A stretch of 64,000 nt of DNA from Galbula dea (Eukaryota; Chordata; Aves; Piciformes; Galbulidae), in the NCBI GenBank assembly GCA_013399015.1, contig VWZX01000240.1, forward strand, positions 749,033 through 813,032, in the 5' to 3' direction. Below, one piece after another: positions 22,441-34,132 of the stretch. The notes under the pieces are model-generated. The model saw nothing but the letters and a program-made list of their open reading frames with translations, made no database searches and was not told the origin of the DNA. The first letter of the stretch is position 1. Each line of letters begins with the position of its first letter. The position numbers and the translations under genes are program-made.

Positions 22441-24699
22441 TATTGATAAGAAATAAGCATTGATAAGGAAACATGAATCAATCACAGTATCTATGTTCAC
22501 AACAATGAACTCCTGTCCACACCTTCAGTGACCTGCAAACACTGATATAACTTTGTCCATATGTAAGCATCTAGCAGTAGATATGACCCTACTTTAGCTT
22601 GTTTCCTACCTTATCTTCAGCTATTCTTCCTCAAGTTCTCCTGCAGATCCTGAAGATCACCCCAGCTGACTGTCCCAAGAATATTAAGCATGGAAACAGC
22701 CTGCCAAGAAGAAAAGCCACTGAAGAACACTCATCCTTCAGAGCTGTTATCAGTCCAGGAAGACTGAAAGAGAGCTGACTGCCTTATACACTAAGCACTC
22801 TGTCAAGGTCCTGCCACTTGGGAAGAGCTTTGGTGAACTGCCTGCTGCAGCCCCAGTAACTTCTAGCAGTCCAAATTACAGTAAGTCCCACCCTTCAGCA
22901 CCTGGCAGTGATGTGCCATGAGCTGCAGCTGGCACAGGAGTAGTGGAGACTGCTTAGCAATGCTGAGAGAGAGCTGCTGTGTGGAAAGAGTCAGAACCAG
23001 GTCAGCAAGAGATGATGCAGCTGGAGTGCCAAAACACCAACAGCTTGCTGCTGACAGGTTGGAAACACACTCCAGTTCTCCTTCCAGGAGCATCATTCTT
23101 CCTTGGACCATTTCCCAAACCTATCAAATCCATGCCTTAGGACACACAACCCTTTTTTTATTTACTTGACCTCATACTCACCTCTCCAAGGTGTTTGGGT
23201 GCTGTACTTGCTCCTGCAAGAGCATTTAGGAGAAGGATCACCTGGATTTCTTTGGCCTGAGGTCTGTTTTCTTTCCTACTGCAAGTTCTCTTGTACACTC
23301 CTGGCATCATGAGCCAAGAGGTCTCCTTTCATGTATTCCTGTTTTTTGAATACTTCCAGGGATGGTTATTCCACCACTGCCCTGGGCAGCCTCTTCCAAT
23401 GCTTGATGAAGAAATTCTTCCTAACATCCAACCTAAACCTCCCCTAGCTCAACTTGAGGCCATTTCCTTTTGCTTGTTACTTGCACCATTTGTTATCTAT
23501 TGATCCATCAATTGATGCAAATCCAAGGGATGCAGAGAGAAAGGAGACAGGGAAAGGAGGTTAGTGAAAGGCAAGAAGAAGACACAAGGAACAGGAAAAG
23601 CCATGAAGCTCAGATACCAACCTGTGACTGTAGGTTTCTTAACCCTGTGGGTTACAGGAAGACACAGTGGGACTGCTACTGCACCTACAGCTCTGTCTTC
23701 TCCTGATAATATTACATTTCAGAGCCAGAGATGCCCAGCTGGACACATCCAGGAGCTGAGTCTTTTGCTGCAAGGGGAACAGACCCAAGCAAAGCCTTTA
23801 GTAAAGGCTGGTCCTCAGCTGTGACCTGAACTTGCTCTTGGTGCTGATATGACTGTGCTATTTACAAGAAGCATCAACTGCTTTGCTGTGTTCTTAGCTC
23901 ACTGGGAATAAAAGCCAACCTCCCACCTCATCACAAAAGCCAGCACCCAGAAAATTAACCAGACTGATATTTACAACTAACTGCACTCTAAGAATGATGT
24001 CAGGAGAAGGAAAAAAAACCCTTGCTGTTGGTTTTGCTTAGAAACAACCCCCATGTACAAGCACATGCCTTAATGAGAGGTCTATGGTTTGCAGGTGATA
24101 GCTCTGGCTGCAAAACCTCATGACCAGGGCTGAGACTTCCTTAATTAGCTACCTCATAATTCATCTAGTCAGGACAATTCTTAAGCTAAGCTGCTGGGTG
24201 TTGAAGAGCATCGCAGCAGGAGCTGACACTCTTTTAGGTGCCATGAACTCAATGCCAAAATAATTATGCATGGAGAGAGAACTGTAGGCTGGTTTTCTCC
24301 CCACAAACCAAGAGAGGACAACCCCAGGAGCTAGGTTTATCAAGAGGGAGAGAAATAGGTCAAGATTAAGAACTGGAATGTGCAGTGTGCCTCTTCCTGG
24401 TCAGTGGTTACTGTAAGAGGAGGGCTGCTGTTACACAAGAGCTTGCAGAACATGCCTCCTCCATGGCTTTGTCCTCCACCACATGAAGAGCTTGGTGGTC
24501 ATAATGAAAGAGCTGCTGCCACAAATGAGTAGCTATGCTTGTAGCTGGATGAGATGGTTTCCCTGTCTGGTTACCCTGTGGCTTCTTGAACTGGTTCTCA
24601 GTGACCTCTGGGGCAGGGAGTACACTTGACTTGGCAAACAAGCACCAAAGGAGTCATTTAGATCAAATGCCTTATCTGACCTGCTGGGGGGGAGGAGAC
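22441..24699. other. IL17A-IL17F intergenic DNA with one CR1 piece
   Basis: Apart from the CR1 fragment at 23350-23480, no gene, RNA or repeat is recognised in these 2.3 kb. Regulatory elements shared by the two cytokines would be expected somewhere here, but none can be named from sequence alone. Confidence 0.45.
23350..23480 (-). mobile_element. CR1 LINE fragment, ends missing
   Basis: Inverted internal piece with accactgccctgggcagcc and taacatccaacctaaacc; both ends have decayed. Confidence 0.75.
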
Positions 24700-24965
24700 C
24701 CAGGGTCTACCTGCAGCAGGTGAGAGTTAGTCTCTTTTACCAAGTAGCAAGTGATAGGACAAGAGGAAATGACCTCAAGTCGTGCCAGAGAAGGTTTAGG
24801 TTAGACATCAGGAGCAATGTCCTCCCCAAGAGGGCTGTCAAGCCCTGGAACAGGCTGCCCAGGGCAGTGGTGGAGTCACCATCCCCAAAGGGATTTAAAA
24901 GCCCTGGAGATGTGGTGCTGAGGGCCATGGTTTAGTGGTGATTTGGCAGTGCTGGGCTAATGGTT
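24700..24965 (+). mobile_element. CR1 LINE 3' fragment
   Basis: Forward tail. It encodes a decayed SDRTRGNDLK...RFRLDIRSN...VKPWNRLP CR1 C-terminal peptide. Confidence 0.9.
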
Positions 24966-24969
24966 GGTC

Positions 24970-25110
24970 ACCAGAGAGAAGAGGTCAGCTTCCTCTCTGC
25001 TGAGGAGGTTCTAAACTGCCATGAGGTCTCCCCTCAGTCTCCTCTTCTGCAGGCTGAACAGACCAAGTGATTTCAGCCTTTCCTCATCTGACTCCATCTG
25101 CATGGTCTAG
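24970..25110 (-). mobile_element. CR1 LINE fragment abutting the previous one in inverse orientation
   Basis: Inverted ORF2 end block (gaggtctcccctcagtctcc, then caggctgaacagacc). Confidence 0.8.
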
Positions 25111-25394
25111 AGAACCTGGCTAAAGACCATCTCCAAGGTCTAGAGAACTTGGCTCCACTGCCATCTCCTCCAGCCCTGGCTGTATATCCTCACTTCCCCA
25201 CTTTCAGCCCTTTCTTTTTGCATCTTTTCCTTTATCTAGGCTGCAAGTTCTCTTGTGCTTCCTCTTACTCATGTCACTGCACCAGAACAAGCCTGATCTC
25301 TGCTGAAATCTCTCAGTGCTCCTGCAGCACAAACCAATTCTCTGTGTCTGCTTTCCTTTTGAAATGAAAATAACAAACCAGAACCCAACATTCT

Positions 25395-26127
25395 TTTAAA
25401 CAAAATATCATTTTTATTCAGCAGATAAGTTATTGAATAAATACAGATCAAGATGCACCTTGTTTCTGATACTCTGAGCACATCCAAAGCCATAAATAGA
25501 GTCATAAATAGAAGATATAAATAGAAATACAAAGACTTGTTAGTTCTTTGCTGCTGTAACACTCACTGCAGGTGGACTCAGTTCTCTCCCAAAGGGCTCT
25601 GAAAGAAGCCTGGGGGACACAAAACCAGAGTACAATGAGGATCAGGCCTTCCTTACATCACTTACAGTAGTAACAGGCTAGCAAGCAGGGATGGCTGGAG
25701 AAGGAAAAGGAGTTAGAGGATGAGGAAAGAGACGGAGAAGGTGCAGGAGGAAGAATGTTTTGGGGCAGTGCTGGTTGGTGTGTAACCATGAGGGTGATTT
25801 CCTACCAAAGTCACCTCCTGAAGCTCTTCAATCAGTTGATTCATCCAACAGAGAGAAGACACACACAAAAAAGAAAAATACAAGTAAAAATGCACTGCTT
25901 TACTCCCTGCTTGGAGTCACAAACAAAACTTTTCCTCCACCCCTGTCTCTCCCCTCCACCACCAGCTCCTAGTGACCTCCCTTCCGAAACGAACAGCAGG
26001 AAGAACCAGGACTTTCAGGAGGCAATTTGCTCCTGTTGAATTCCTGAGATGCAAGCTAGGCATCTCCCCTTGGCTGTTTATGGGAGACAGTTCTTCTTCC
26101 TGATGCTCTTTCTCCTGCTAATAGCTT
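25395..26127 (-). promoter_or_regulatory. IL17F: IL17F 3'UTR with AU-rich elements and poly(A) signal
   Basis: Read on the minus strand, four TATTTAT-type AU-rich sites lie at about 25438-25442, 25493-25497, 25505-25509 and 25518-25522. AATAAA lies at 25413-25418. The layout mirrors the IL17A tail and suggests that both messages are short-lived. Confidence 0.75.
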
Positions 26128-29100
26128 CTAGGCCTGGTGGTGGATGACTGGGGTGGCACAGGTGCAGCCCACGGTGATGAGTTTCTTCTCCAGGCGGTAG
26201 GTGGGGAGGCAGCCGCCCTGCTCCCGCCGGAGGACAAGGATCTCCTGTTGGATGGGGACAGAGTTCAGGCTGTGATCCTCCTGCCCCAGAGGGTTCACAC
26301 AGCCAGAGAGGCGACACTCAGCATCAGCAATCAGCTGGGGGAAGCGGTTGGGGTCCTCATCAAGCCTGGGGATGGAGACACAAAGGGAGATTATGCAGTT
26401 CAATAGCATGGTTTGGCTTCTTGATCTTTCTGAAAGCAGCATAACTTCCTCCTGGCTATCCTCACTAAGAGGGGCAAAGAATTCCCTTCTCTTCCAACAG
26501 GTTTAGAATGATTTCCTAGAAGTGGAATCAGTTTTGGGAGGGTAATGCTGCCATATCATTCTGTAGGAGTTGGATGGAATGCAGAACTGATCACAAGTAG
26601 ACTACACGTTCTCCTTTGGTTTTGGTTTCATTTCAGCATTCAAACATTTCATTTGGTCAGGAAAATGTAAAATCACAAGGTACTGACCTCTTTCTCCTAT
26701 AGGAATAATTCATTTCATTGTTATTTCAACCCCATGCAACACCACAGGCTTGGAGCAGGGTGACTGGAAAGCTGCCCACTGGAAAAGGACCTGGGGGTGT
26801 TGGTTAACAGCAGCTGAAGAGGAGCTAGCAATATACACAGGTGGCCAAGAAGGCCAACAGCATCCTGGCTTGGATCAGCACTGCTGTGGCCAAGCAGGAC
26901 TAGGGCAGTGATCATCCTCCTGTACTTGGCACTGGTGTGGCTACACCTCAAATCCTGGGGTCAGTTATGGGACTCTCACTCCAAGAAGGACATTGAGGTG
27001 GTGGAGTGTGGCCAAAAAAGGGCAACAAAGCTGCTGAAGGGTCTAGAGTACATGTGTTGTAAGGAGCAGCTGAGGGAACTGGGGTTGATTAGTCTAGAGA
27101 AAAGGAGGCTCAGGGGAGACTTCCTCACTCTCTGCAGCTCCCTGAAAGGAGGTTGGAGAGAGGTGGGGTTTGGTCTCTTCTCTCAAGAAACAATCAATAG
27201 GACAAGAGGAAATGGCCTCAGGTTGAGCTTGGGGAGGTTTAGCTTGGACATGAGGAATAATTTCTTCCCTAAAAGGGTTGTCAAACACTGGAAGAGGCTG
27301 CCCAGGGCAGTGGTGGAGTCACCACCCCTGAAGGGATCCAACATCAAACATCCAACACCAAAATGTAAGTGTGTGTGAAGAAGTGTTTGCAACATTCATA
27401 GGACTCCAGGCCTAAGCTGACCACAAGCCACCATTCACCACAACCACCTACCTGTGTAGCACAGTGACTGCAGTGTTAATAACAACTGAAGAGTTACCTG
27501 TAATCCCAAGGAGCCAGAGAGCGGTTCCTGACATCATGGATCATCCTAGAGGCATGATCTGAGCTGCCAAAACCAATGTCCACTTTCATTGCTGTAGGGA
27601 ATTTGAGATCCTGTTGGTTCAAGCAATCCTCACTAAGCCTCAAAGAGCCACCATGCTTGTGGGGTCGAGGATGAAGCAGCCTGCTATGGGGTGAGCTCCT
27701 TACTGTGAGTGCTAGAACCAGCAGCAAAACCAGGGATCTGAACTGAGAGAGAGAAAGGTGTTGTTAGCTCTGGTTAGTCCAGAAAGAGAGAGCATAAAAG
27801 AGCCAAGTCTTGACTAGACTGGACCATCCATGGACCATCTTCATGCTTCTGTTTGGGTGGGACAGGCCAGCAGGAGCAAATAGCACAGGGATCTTAATAA
27901 TCCTCCTCACAATGGGTACTAAACTCTGTCTGAAATCCTGATTCTTACTTGGCTCTGCACTAAGATAAGCATCTCTCCACCTAGCTCTGAAAGGTCCTCT
28001 TCAACTCTCCAACAGCAATGCCTTGTGTCCTACAAGGTGGGGGAAGGACTCAGCTGACACCATGGCCTAAGCTTAGAGACCTAGAAAGCCAAATGCTTTC
28101 TCAGGACAGGAAAGGTTGGCCATCTAGAAGCCATCTGCTGGAAATAAACCTTCTCTTGATAAAATCTGAGATTCTGGGGCTGTTTTTAGGAGCTGGGGGT
28201 TTTAGGAAAAGAAGGTGGGTGGATGCAGAGCTTTTAAGAAAATGACAGGAGTTCACAGTGCTGCAAATCCAACTCAGGTTGGGATTTAACTGCAGGGCAC
28301 AGGCATTCCCTTCACAGGGAGATTCCAGCAATTTGGAGAGCATGTTGTCTGAGAAAAGGACTTTCTCTCCCAATCCCACCATCAGCAGTGCTGCCCTTCC
28401 AGATAAATAAGGGCTAGTCCATGGCCTCCCTGTCACTCAAGTACCAAAGCCTTTTGCAAAAGCTCAGGGCAGAAAGCTGCATGAGGCAGAGTTAGCATCT
28501 CCTTCAGCTCCAGCTAAGAGCAAAAGGGTTGCTAGTAGAGAACAGTATCCTGGGACCTGCATTATGCTTTTACTTTTGCAGCAAACAGATGATAAAATCA
28601 TAGAATCAGTTAGGGTGGAAAAGATCTTTAAGATCATCAAGGCCAACAGTTAATCCAACACTGCCAAGTCCACCATCAATCCATGTCTCTCAGCATCACA
28701 GCTACACATCCCTCCAGGGATGGTGATTCCAGCACTGCCCTGGGCAGTCTCTTCATTCCAAATGTCCAGCCTAACCCTCCCCTGGTATAACCTGAGGCCA
28801 TTTCTTCTTTACCTGTCATTTATTACTTGGGAGAAGAGACCAATCCCCACCTCACTCCAACCTCCTTCCAGGTAGCTGTAGAGAGCAAGGTCTCCCCTGA
28901 GCCTCCTCTTCTGCAGGCTAACCAAGCCCAGTTCCCTCAGCTTCCACTCACAACACTTGAGCTCTAGACCCTTCCCCAGCTTCCTTGCCCTTCTCTGAAA
29001 CTCCAGCACCTCAATGTCCTTATGGAGTGAGAGGCCCAAAACTGACCCCAGGACTCAAGGAGTGGCCTCACCTGTGCCAAGTCTAGAGGGACAACCAGTG

Positions 29101-29220
29101 CCCTAGTCCTGCTGGCCACAGCAGTGCTGATCCAAGCCAACCTATTCCTAACCACAAGTCATCTTAACTCTTATTCCAAACAGAAGTACTTACCACTGCA
29201 GCACAGCTGGCCAAAGCCAT
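26128..29220 (-). CDS. IL17F: Interleukin-17F, secreted cystine-knot cytokine (3 coding exons)
   Basis: Exons in transcript order: 29194-29220, 27498-27742 and 26128-26365, giving 510 nt and 169 aa. Donors are gtaagtac and gtaactc, acceptors ctctcag and ccccag. Exon lengths (27/245/238) are identical to IL17A, and the two proteins align without a gap: WDYR at 88-91, knot cysteines C108/C158 and C113/C160, dimer cysteines C49 and C143. Residues 1 to about 24 are a hydrophobic signal peptide. An N-glycosylation sequon lies at N82. IL-17F forms homodimers and heterodimers with IL-17A and signals through the same receptor pair. The gene is tail to tail with IL17A. Both introns contain CR1 insertions. 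Identity as F rests on its place next to MCM3 and its orientation. Confidence 0.95.
26735..27350 (+). mobile_element. CR1 LINE fragment in IL17F intron 2 (antisense)
   Basis: Forward CR1 carrying about 200 codons of decayed ORF2 end (the ELGLISLEKRRLRGDF block, then RLPRAVVESPPL). It stops just before the usual 3' end repeat, about 150 bp upstream of exon 2 on the plus-strand map. Confidence 0.92.
28595..29140 (-). mobile_element. CR1 LINE fragment in IL17F intron 1 (sense)
   Basis: Inverted on +, so sense to IL17F. It runs from the end repeat (atcatagaatcagttagg) to the ctggccacagcagtgctgatcc block. It ends only about 50 bp from exon 1. Confidence 0.9.
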
Positions 29221-29330
29221 GGCAACCTCTCTGCTGCTTCAGGTGGATGCACACGCTGACAGAGCCCAAGAGTTCTCTTTCTCTGAGCCCTCTTCCACTC
29301 TGCTTGTGTTTCAAAGCCACTTGTGGTCTC

Positions 29331-29339
29331 CTTTTTATA
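29331..29339 (-). promoter_or_regulatory. IL17F: IL17F TATA box
   Basis: On the minus strand the motif is tataaaaag, identical to the IL17A TATA box, about 110 bp upstream of the ATG. A RUNX-like agtggtt lies about 10 bp further upstream. Confidence 0.7.
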
Positions 29340-29854
29340 GAGAAGTTCAACCACTACCACCCTTCTCATTGCAGTGTAGGGCTGCTTACCTGACCCCAGG
29401 CTAGGAGCTGATATTTCATTTCCTAGCCCACTTCCTTCCGTCAGCCTCCAGCAGGGGAGGGCAGATGCTGCATCATCAGAATCCCAGACCAGCCAATACA
29501 CTTTATTCAGATAAAGAGATAGAAGAAAAAAAAAAAGAGAGAAAAGAAATCAAATTGGTCAGGCAGGGTTATGTTTCTCTTCCCTCCTCCTCTCTTGCTA
29601 ATATTAATATTCTCTCCCAGCAAACACATCTGTGGCTGCACTCCCACGTGCCTCACCCAAACTGAACATCAGAGCTCAGCAAGCTGCAAAGTCAGGCACC
29701 CAACAAGGGTCTCAAAGTGAGGACAGGACATGGAACTTGATGGTTTCACCTCCCTTTGTTTCAATTGCACTATCCACCCCCACCTCGTCTCAGGGATCCC
29801 TGTGTCCTGCAGTGACCAGGCAGAGGAAGAGTAGATTCTGTGACTGCCCCTGTG
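29340..29854. other. IL17F upstream region, nothing else recognised
   Basis: There is a short A-rich stretch at 29521-29552. No repeat or gene is recognised; distal IL17F promoter sequence is expected here. Confidence 0.45.
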
Positions 29855-30425
29855 CATCATAGAATGCTTTGGGTTGGAAAGGACCTTTAAAAGTCAGCTA
29901 GTCCAACCCCCCTGCAGTCAGCAGGGACATCTCCAACTAGATCAGGTTGTTCACAGCCCCAAACAGCCTGACCTGGGATGGTTGCAGGGATGGGACAGCA
30001 ACCACTTCCCCTTGGCAACCTGGGCCAAGGTCTCACCACCCCTAGTGTAAACAATTCCTTCCTTCAATCTAGTCTATTTCTTCATCTTAGAGTTTCAAAC
30101 CATCACTCCTTCTCCTGTCCCAACAGGCCCTGCTAAAGAGTATCTCCATCTTTCTTCTAGGCCCCTTGAAGTACTGCAAGGCTGCAAGAAGGTCTCCCTG
30201 GAGCCTTCTGTTCTCCAGGCTGAACAACCCCAACTCTCTCAGCCTGGCCTCACAGCAGAGAGCTTCCAGCCCTCAGATCATTTCTGTGGCCTCCTCTGGA
30301 CCCACTTCCACAGGTCCATGTCTGTGCTGTGCTGAAGACTCCAGCACTGCAGTTGAGGTCTCCTAAGAGTGGAGTGGAGGAGGAGGAGGATCACCTCCTT
30401 TGTCCTGCTAGCCACAACATCACTC
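29855..30425 (-). mobile_element. CR1 LINE fragment
   Basis: Inverted CR1 from the tail (gcatcatagaatgctttgg) through the ORF2 end block to tttgtcctgctagccac. Confidence 0.92.
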
Positions 30426-31564
30426 AAGCAAGGATCAGACTCAAGCTGCAGGAGGAAGATGTCTGATGTTTCCCCAGAAGCATCAGCAGCTCTTTTTGGG
30501 ATTTAAAGCTACTTTTACTGCAGGAAAAAGAACCAAAAGAGCATGTAACCAGCTGGATCAGCTTCTCTGGGGATGAAAGCCCCAGGAAAAGCCTCTCCCA
30601 AAGCCATGTGGCCAAGCTGGAAGGAGGTTAAGTGTCTTCACACATCTTCAGGCCTCCAGAAAAAATCAGGAGCCTTTTCCAGATTGATGACATTATCAGA
30701 TGAGAGCATACCCAGCCAGGCCTTGCTCTATCACCTCTCTTGAGTAACACCAGCAGAAATCTCCATCCACTGCTGCTTGATGTCACTGCAGGATGTTGTC
30801 AGGACTTTGTGGTTTGATTCCACTGCCACTTCAGAGCCCAGCAACCCAGCTCCTGTAAATCTTTCATCATTCAGGTTACTAAGTTCACCTGAGGTAAGAT
30901 CTGGGTTTGTGACACATTTTCCTCTTCTGACTGTTCACAGCTAGATAGCCACAAACACAGCTCCTGTGACATGGAGTGTGGAAGGCCAAGAGAGGGTAGA
31001 ATTACCAGAAAGCCACTTTTATAGCTCAGAACCTGACCTCCTTTTCTCCCCTGAGCCCTCAGTGAAAGGGAAAGAGCACTGCCATGAAAATAGGTTGGAT
31101 TTTGCAGGCAGAGGGTTAAGAGGAAATTGCTACAGGCAATGCTACAATGATGTCATCACACCAAATCCTGGGTCATTAGCCCTGGCCACCACTTTCCACT
31201 CACATCTGCTGTCTTCAGTGGCTGAGACCTTCAGCAGGGATTCCCTCTTGGACCTGACATTTCCTACAGCTGAACTTGTCTTGAGTGGAAGTTCACTGGA
31301 AGTTTGATCTAAAAGAGGTCACCTAATCTCAATCATGATAAGAGAGGGAAAAAAAACCCCAACTTCTTACCTCAAAAAGCTTTCAGTCCCATGTTGCAAG
31401 GGCTCAGAGCAGGGATGGGGACTTGGAAATCAAAGAGAAGGTTTAATTTCACCAAGAAGTCTGCAATGCTTGAGTTACTAGAAAGAAAACCATGGTTTGC
31501 ACTGCAGGATTCATTGCACACTTAGGTTAACATTTTCCTAACACTGCAGGGACTTCAGGCATAA
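30426..31564. other. Intergenic DNA, nothing recognised
   Basis: 1.1 kb without recognisable genes or repeats. Confidence 0.45.
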
Positions 31565-31690
31565 GCCATAGAATCCTAGATCACTTTGGGTTGGAAGGGA
31601 CATTTAAAGGTCATCTGGTGAGCAGGGACATCTTTAAGATATGCCTGAATTCAGGTTGGATGCCACATCCTTCTAAGTTCCTCTGGACTT
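31565..31690 (-). mobile_element. CR1 LINE 3' tail fragment
   Basis: Inverted tail (gccatagaatcctagatcac), with an internal deletion after ggtcatctgg. Confidence 0.8.
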
Positions 31691-32544
31691 TTTAGCCTTC
31701 ACACCTCACCAGAAGGCAGCTCCACCACCTCCAACAACAGAAGGAATTAAAACTCCAGAGCAGACAGAAACCAAAACTCCTCAAATGCCTCAAATCTAGA
31801 GGAACAAACACCAGGCAGGACTGAGCCATGACCTGTGTTTCACTCACTGTGCTACTGGGCAAAGCAAGTGCTGTTTCCCAGCTCCATCTCTGCAAATGCT
31901 CACAGCTGGCAGCCACACTTGGACAACATGATCATTTTCTGCTTTGGAACCATGTGCCCAGCCATGAGGGAGGGACTGACAGGTCTAGATGTGGCTGCAA
32001 TCCTGCAGAAAAGGAAATAATGAGCCTGAAAGTGCAAGGCCTGGTATCTCTGGATGCCAGGGTCAAATAAATAGTTGAGAGCTGAGCTCAGCAGGTCAGA
32101 AGAAGCCCAGGGTAGGTCTCAGATCCTCATCAGCTTACTCTTGCCTCACTGGCCACCCCAGGTTTTTCCTTTTCTGATGTGTGACACCCTAAAATCACCT
32201 CCCTTCTGGTTTGTAGAGCTGCCTGTACCCCTCCATGCTTGCTGCCAGTGGTTTATCACAGCAACAAGACTCCTGACCAAGCTGCAGACCACAAGCTGAG
32301 AGACATGAACTGGAAAGACATTTTGAAGGGAAATGTGGCTGACCAAGTGTGCCACAGGTACTGGCAGCAGCAATCTCTGCATGGAGCCATCAGCCTGCAC
32401 AGCTCTAGCATGACAATGACCACAGCTCTGTGTCAATGCTGGTGGCACTTGGAAGAGACCAGTGACATCTGCAGGATCAGTGACACCTCCAGGCTCCTTC
32501 TGTGGGTGAAGGGCAAACCTCATTTTGGGCTGCCAGCCTTAGCT
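31691..32544. other. Intergenic DNA, nothing recognised
   Basis: No gene is recognised. The open frames on both strands lack family similarity. Confidence 0.45.
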
Positions 32545-32705
32545 TGGCTTCACTGGCCCAGAGTGTCCAGAGAGGTTGTGGAGTCTCCTTCTCTGGAGAG
32601 ATTCCCCAGGCAGCTGGAGGTGATCCTGGGCAAGCTGCTGTGGGTGACCCTGCTGGAGCAGGGGGGTTTGGACTAGATGATCTCCAGCTTTCAACCATTA
32701 CCATG
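32545..32705 (+). mobile_element. CR1 LINE 3' tail fragment
   Basis: Forward tail of the ccagagaggttgtggagtctcc...ttggactagatgatctcc type. Confidence 0.87.
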
Positions 32706-32761
32706 ATGAGAGTCACACTTTGGCCAGAGCTATGGCTTGAGTGGGAGTCAGGGGTTAGGAG

Positions 32762-33185
32762 ATGCTGATGGGGAACATTCTCTGCAGTGAGGCCAGGCTG
32801 AAAGAGTTGGGGTTGTTCAGCCTGGAGAAGAGAAGGCTCCAGGGAGACCTTACTGCAGCCTTCCAGTACTTAATAAGGCCTAGAAGAAAGATAGGGACAC
32901 TCTTTAGCAGGAGCTGTTGGGACAGGACAAGGGGTGATGGTTTGAAAGTCTAAGATGAAGATGTAGACTAGAGAGAAGAAATTGTTTACTCTGAGGGTGG
33001 TGATAGCCTGCCCCAGGTTGCCCAGAGAGGTGGGAGATGTCCCATGCCTGGAACCATCCCAGGTCAGGTTGTTTGGGGCTGTGAGCAACCTGCTCTAGTT
33101 GGAGATGTCCCTGCTGCCTGCAGGGGGGGTTGGACTAGATGACTTTTAAAGGCTCCTTCCAACCCAAACGACTCCATGAGTCTCC
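32762..33185 (+). mobile_element. CR1 LINE 3' fragment
   Basis: Forward CR1 of a different subfamily (ELGLFSLEKRRLQGDLTAAFQYL-type decayed peptide). It follows the previous copy in the same orientation. Confidence 0.9.
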
Positions 33186-33446
33186 AACTCTCTGCTTTAC
33201 TTACCCTGGAGCTCCTCCTGGTGTTTTCTAATGGCACAGACCATATCAGCAGGTCCCCAGCTGCTAGGAGAGGGAAACCATGAAGGCCTCAGCACAGAGA
33301 GAAAAGGAGATGGATCCAAAAAGCCCCACATCTGCCAAATAACTTCACTGCTCCTTGCTGTGACCTACAGAGAGGAACAGCCTCCAAAAGCCAGGGAGAA
33401 GTGGGGAGAAAGGAGATGACTGTCTCCACTCCTGCAGCAGGGCAAG

Positions 33447-33600
33447 GGCACAGAATTATGGAGTTGTTGAGGTTGGAAAAAGTCTTTTGAGATCATTTGA
33501 GTCCTGTCACTCTCCCAGCACTGCCAGGACACCACTAAACCATCTCCCTCAGCACATCTACATAGCTCTGAAACCCCTTCAGGGATGCTGACTCCACAAT
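33447..33600 (-). mobile_element. CR1 LINE 3' tail fragment, diverged
   Basis: Inverted tail with ggttggaaaaagtc and cagcactgccaggacaccac. Confidence 0.75.
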
Positions 33601-33984
33601 AGATCAAACCAGAGACTTTTAAGAGGCTGCAAACCTGTCAGTTCCCCTCCAAAGCTGAAAAGCTGCTGTCACAGCTCTGCAGGATGAAGAGAGCTCAGGA
33701 ATGAGGCTTTTAGAGTTCAACAAGTTTATCTGCAGAAGAAAAAATGGGGTTTCCTCCCCTCCCTGCACAATGAGCTACTGCCAAATCCTCTTAGCCACCA
33801 GGATGTGCAACTCCAGGTGAGCAGAGGCCACATGGCTGTGGTGGGAGAGGCAGGAACTGACCACACCTATTACCCATCCACCCCAAGGACGTTTCTGGAG
33901 GTGCCTGGTCCACCAAGGCAAAGGGACTGTGGTGGAAGGACATGCCCAGCACCCTCCTTAAACCCAAAGGGGCCTGAAGGCTTT

Positions 33985-34132
33985 CCAGAACAGCACAGGC
34001 CCTTCAAAAGATGCATAGGTGTGGTCCCTGAGGGCCATGGTTTAGTGGTGGCCTTGGCAGGGTTGGGTTAACAGTTGGACTTGATGATCTTAAAGCTTTG
34101 TCTTTCCCACCCCAAATGAGTCTCTGAATCTG
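33985..34132 (+). mobile_element. CR1 LINE 3' tail fragment
   Basis: Forward tail (gagggccatggtttagtgg, then ggacttgatgatcttaaagc). Confidence 0.82.

Noticed and set aside
26908..27378. A 156-residue plus-strand frame
   Set aside because: It is decayed CR1 ORF2 (LEKRRLRGD block) inside IL17F intron 2, not a host gene.
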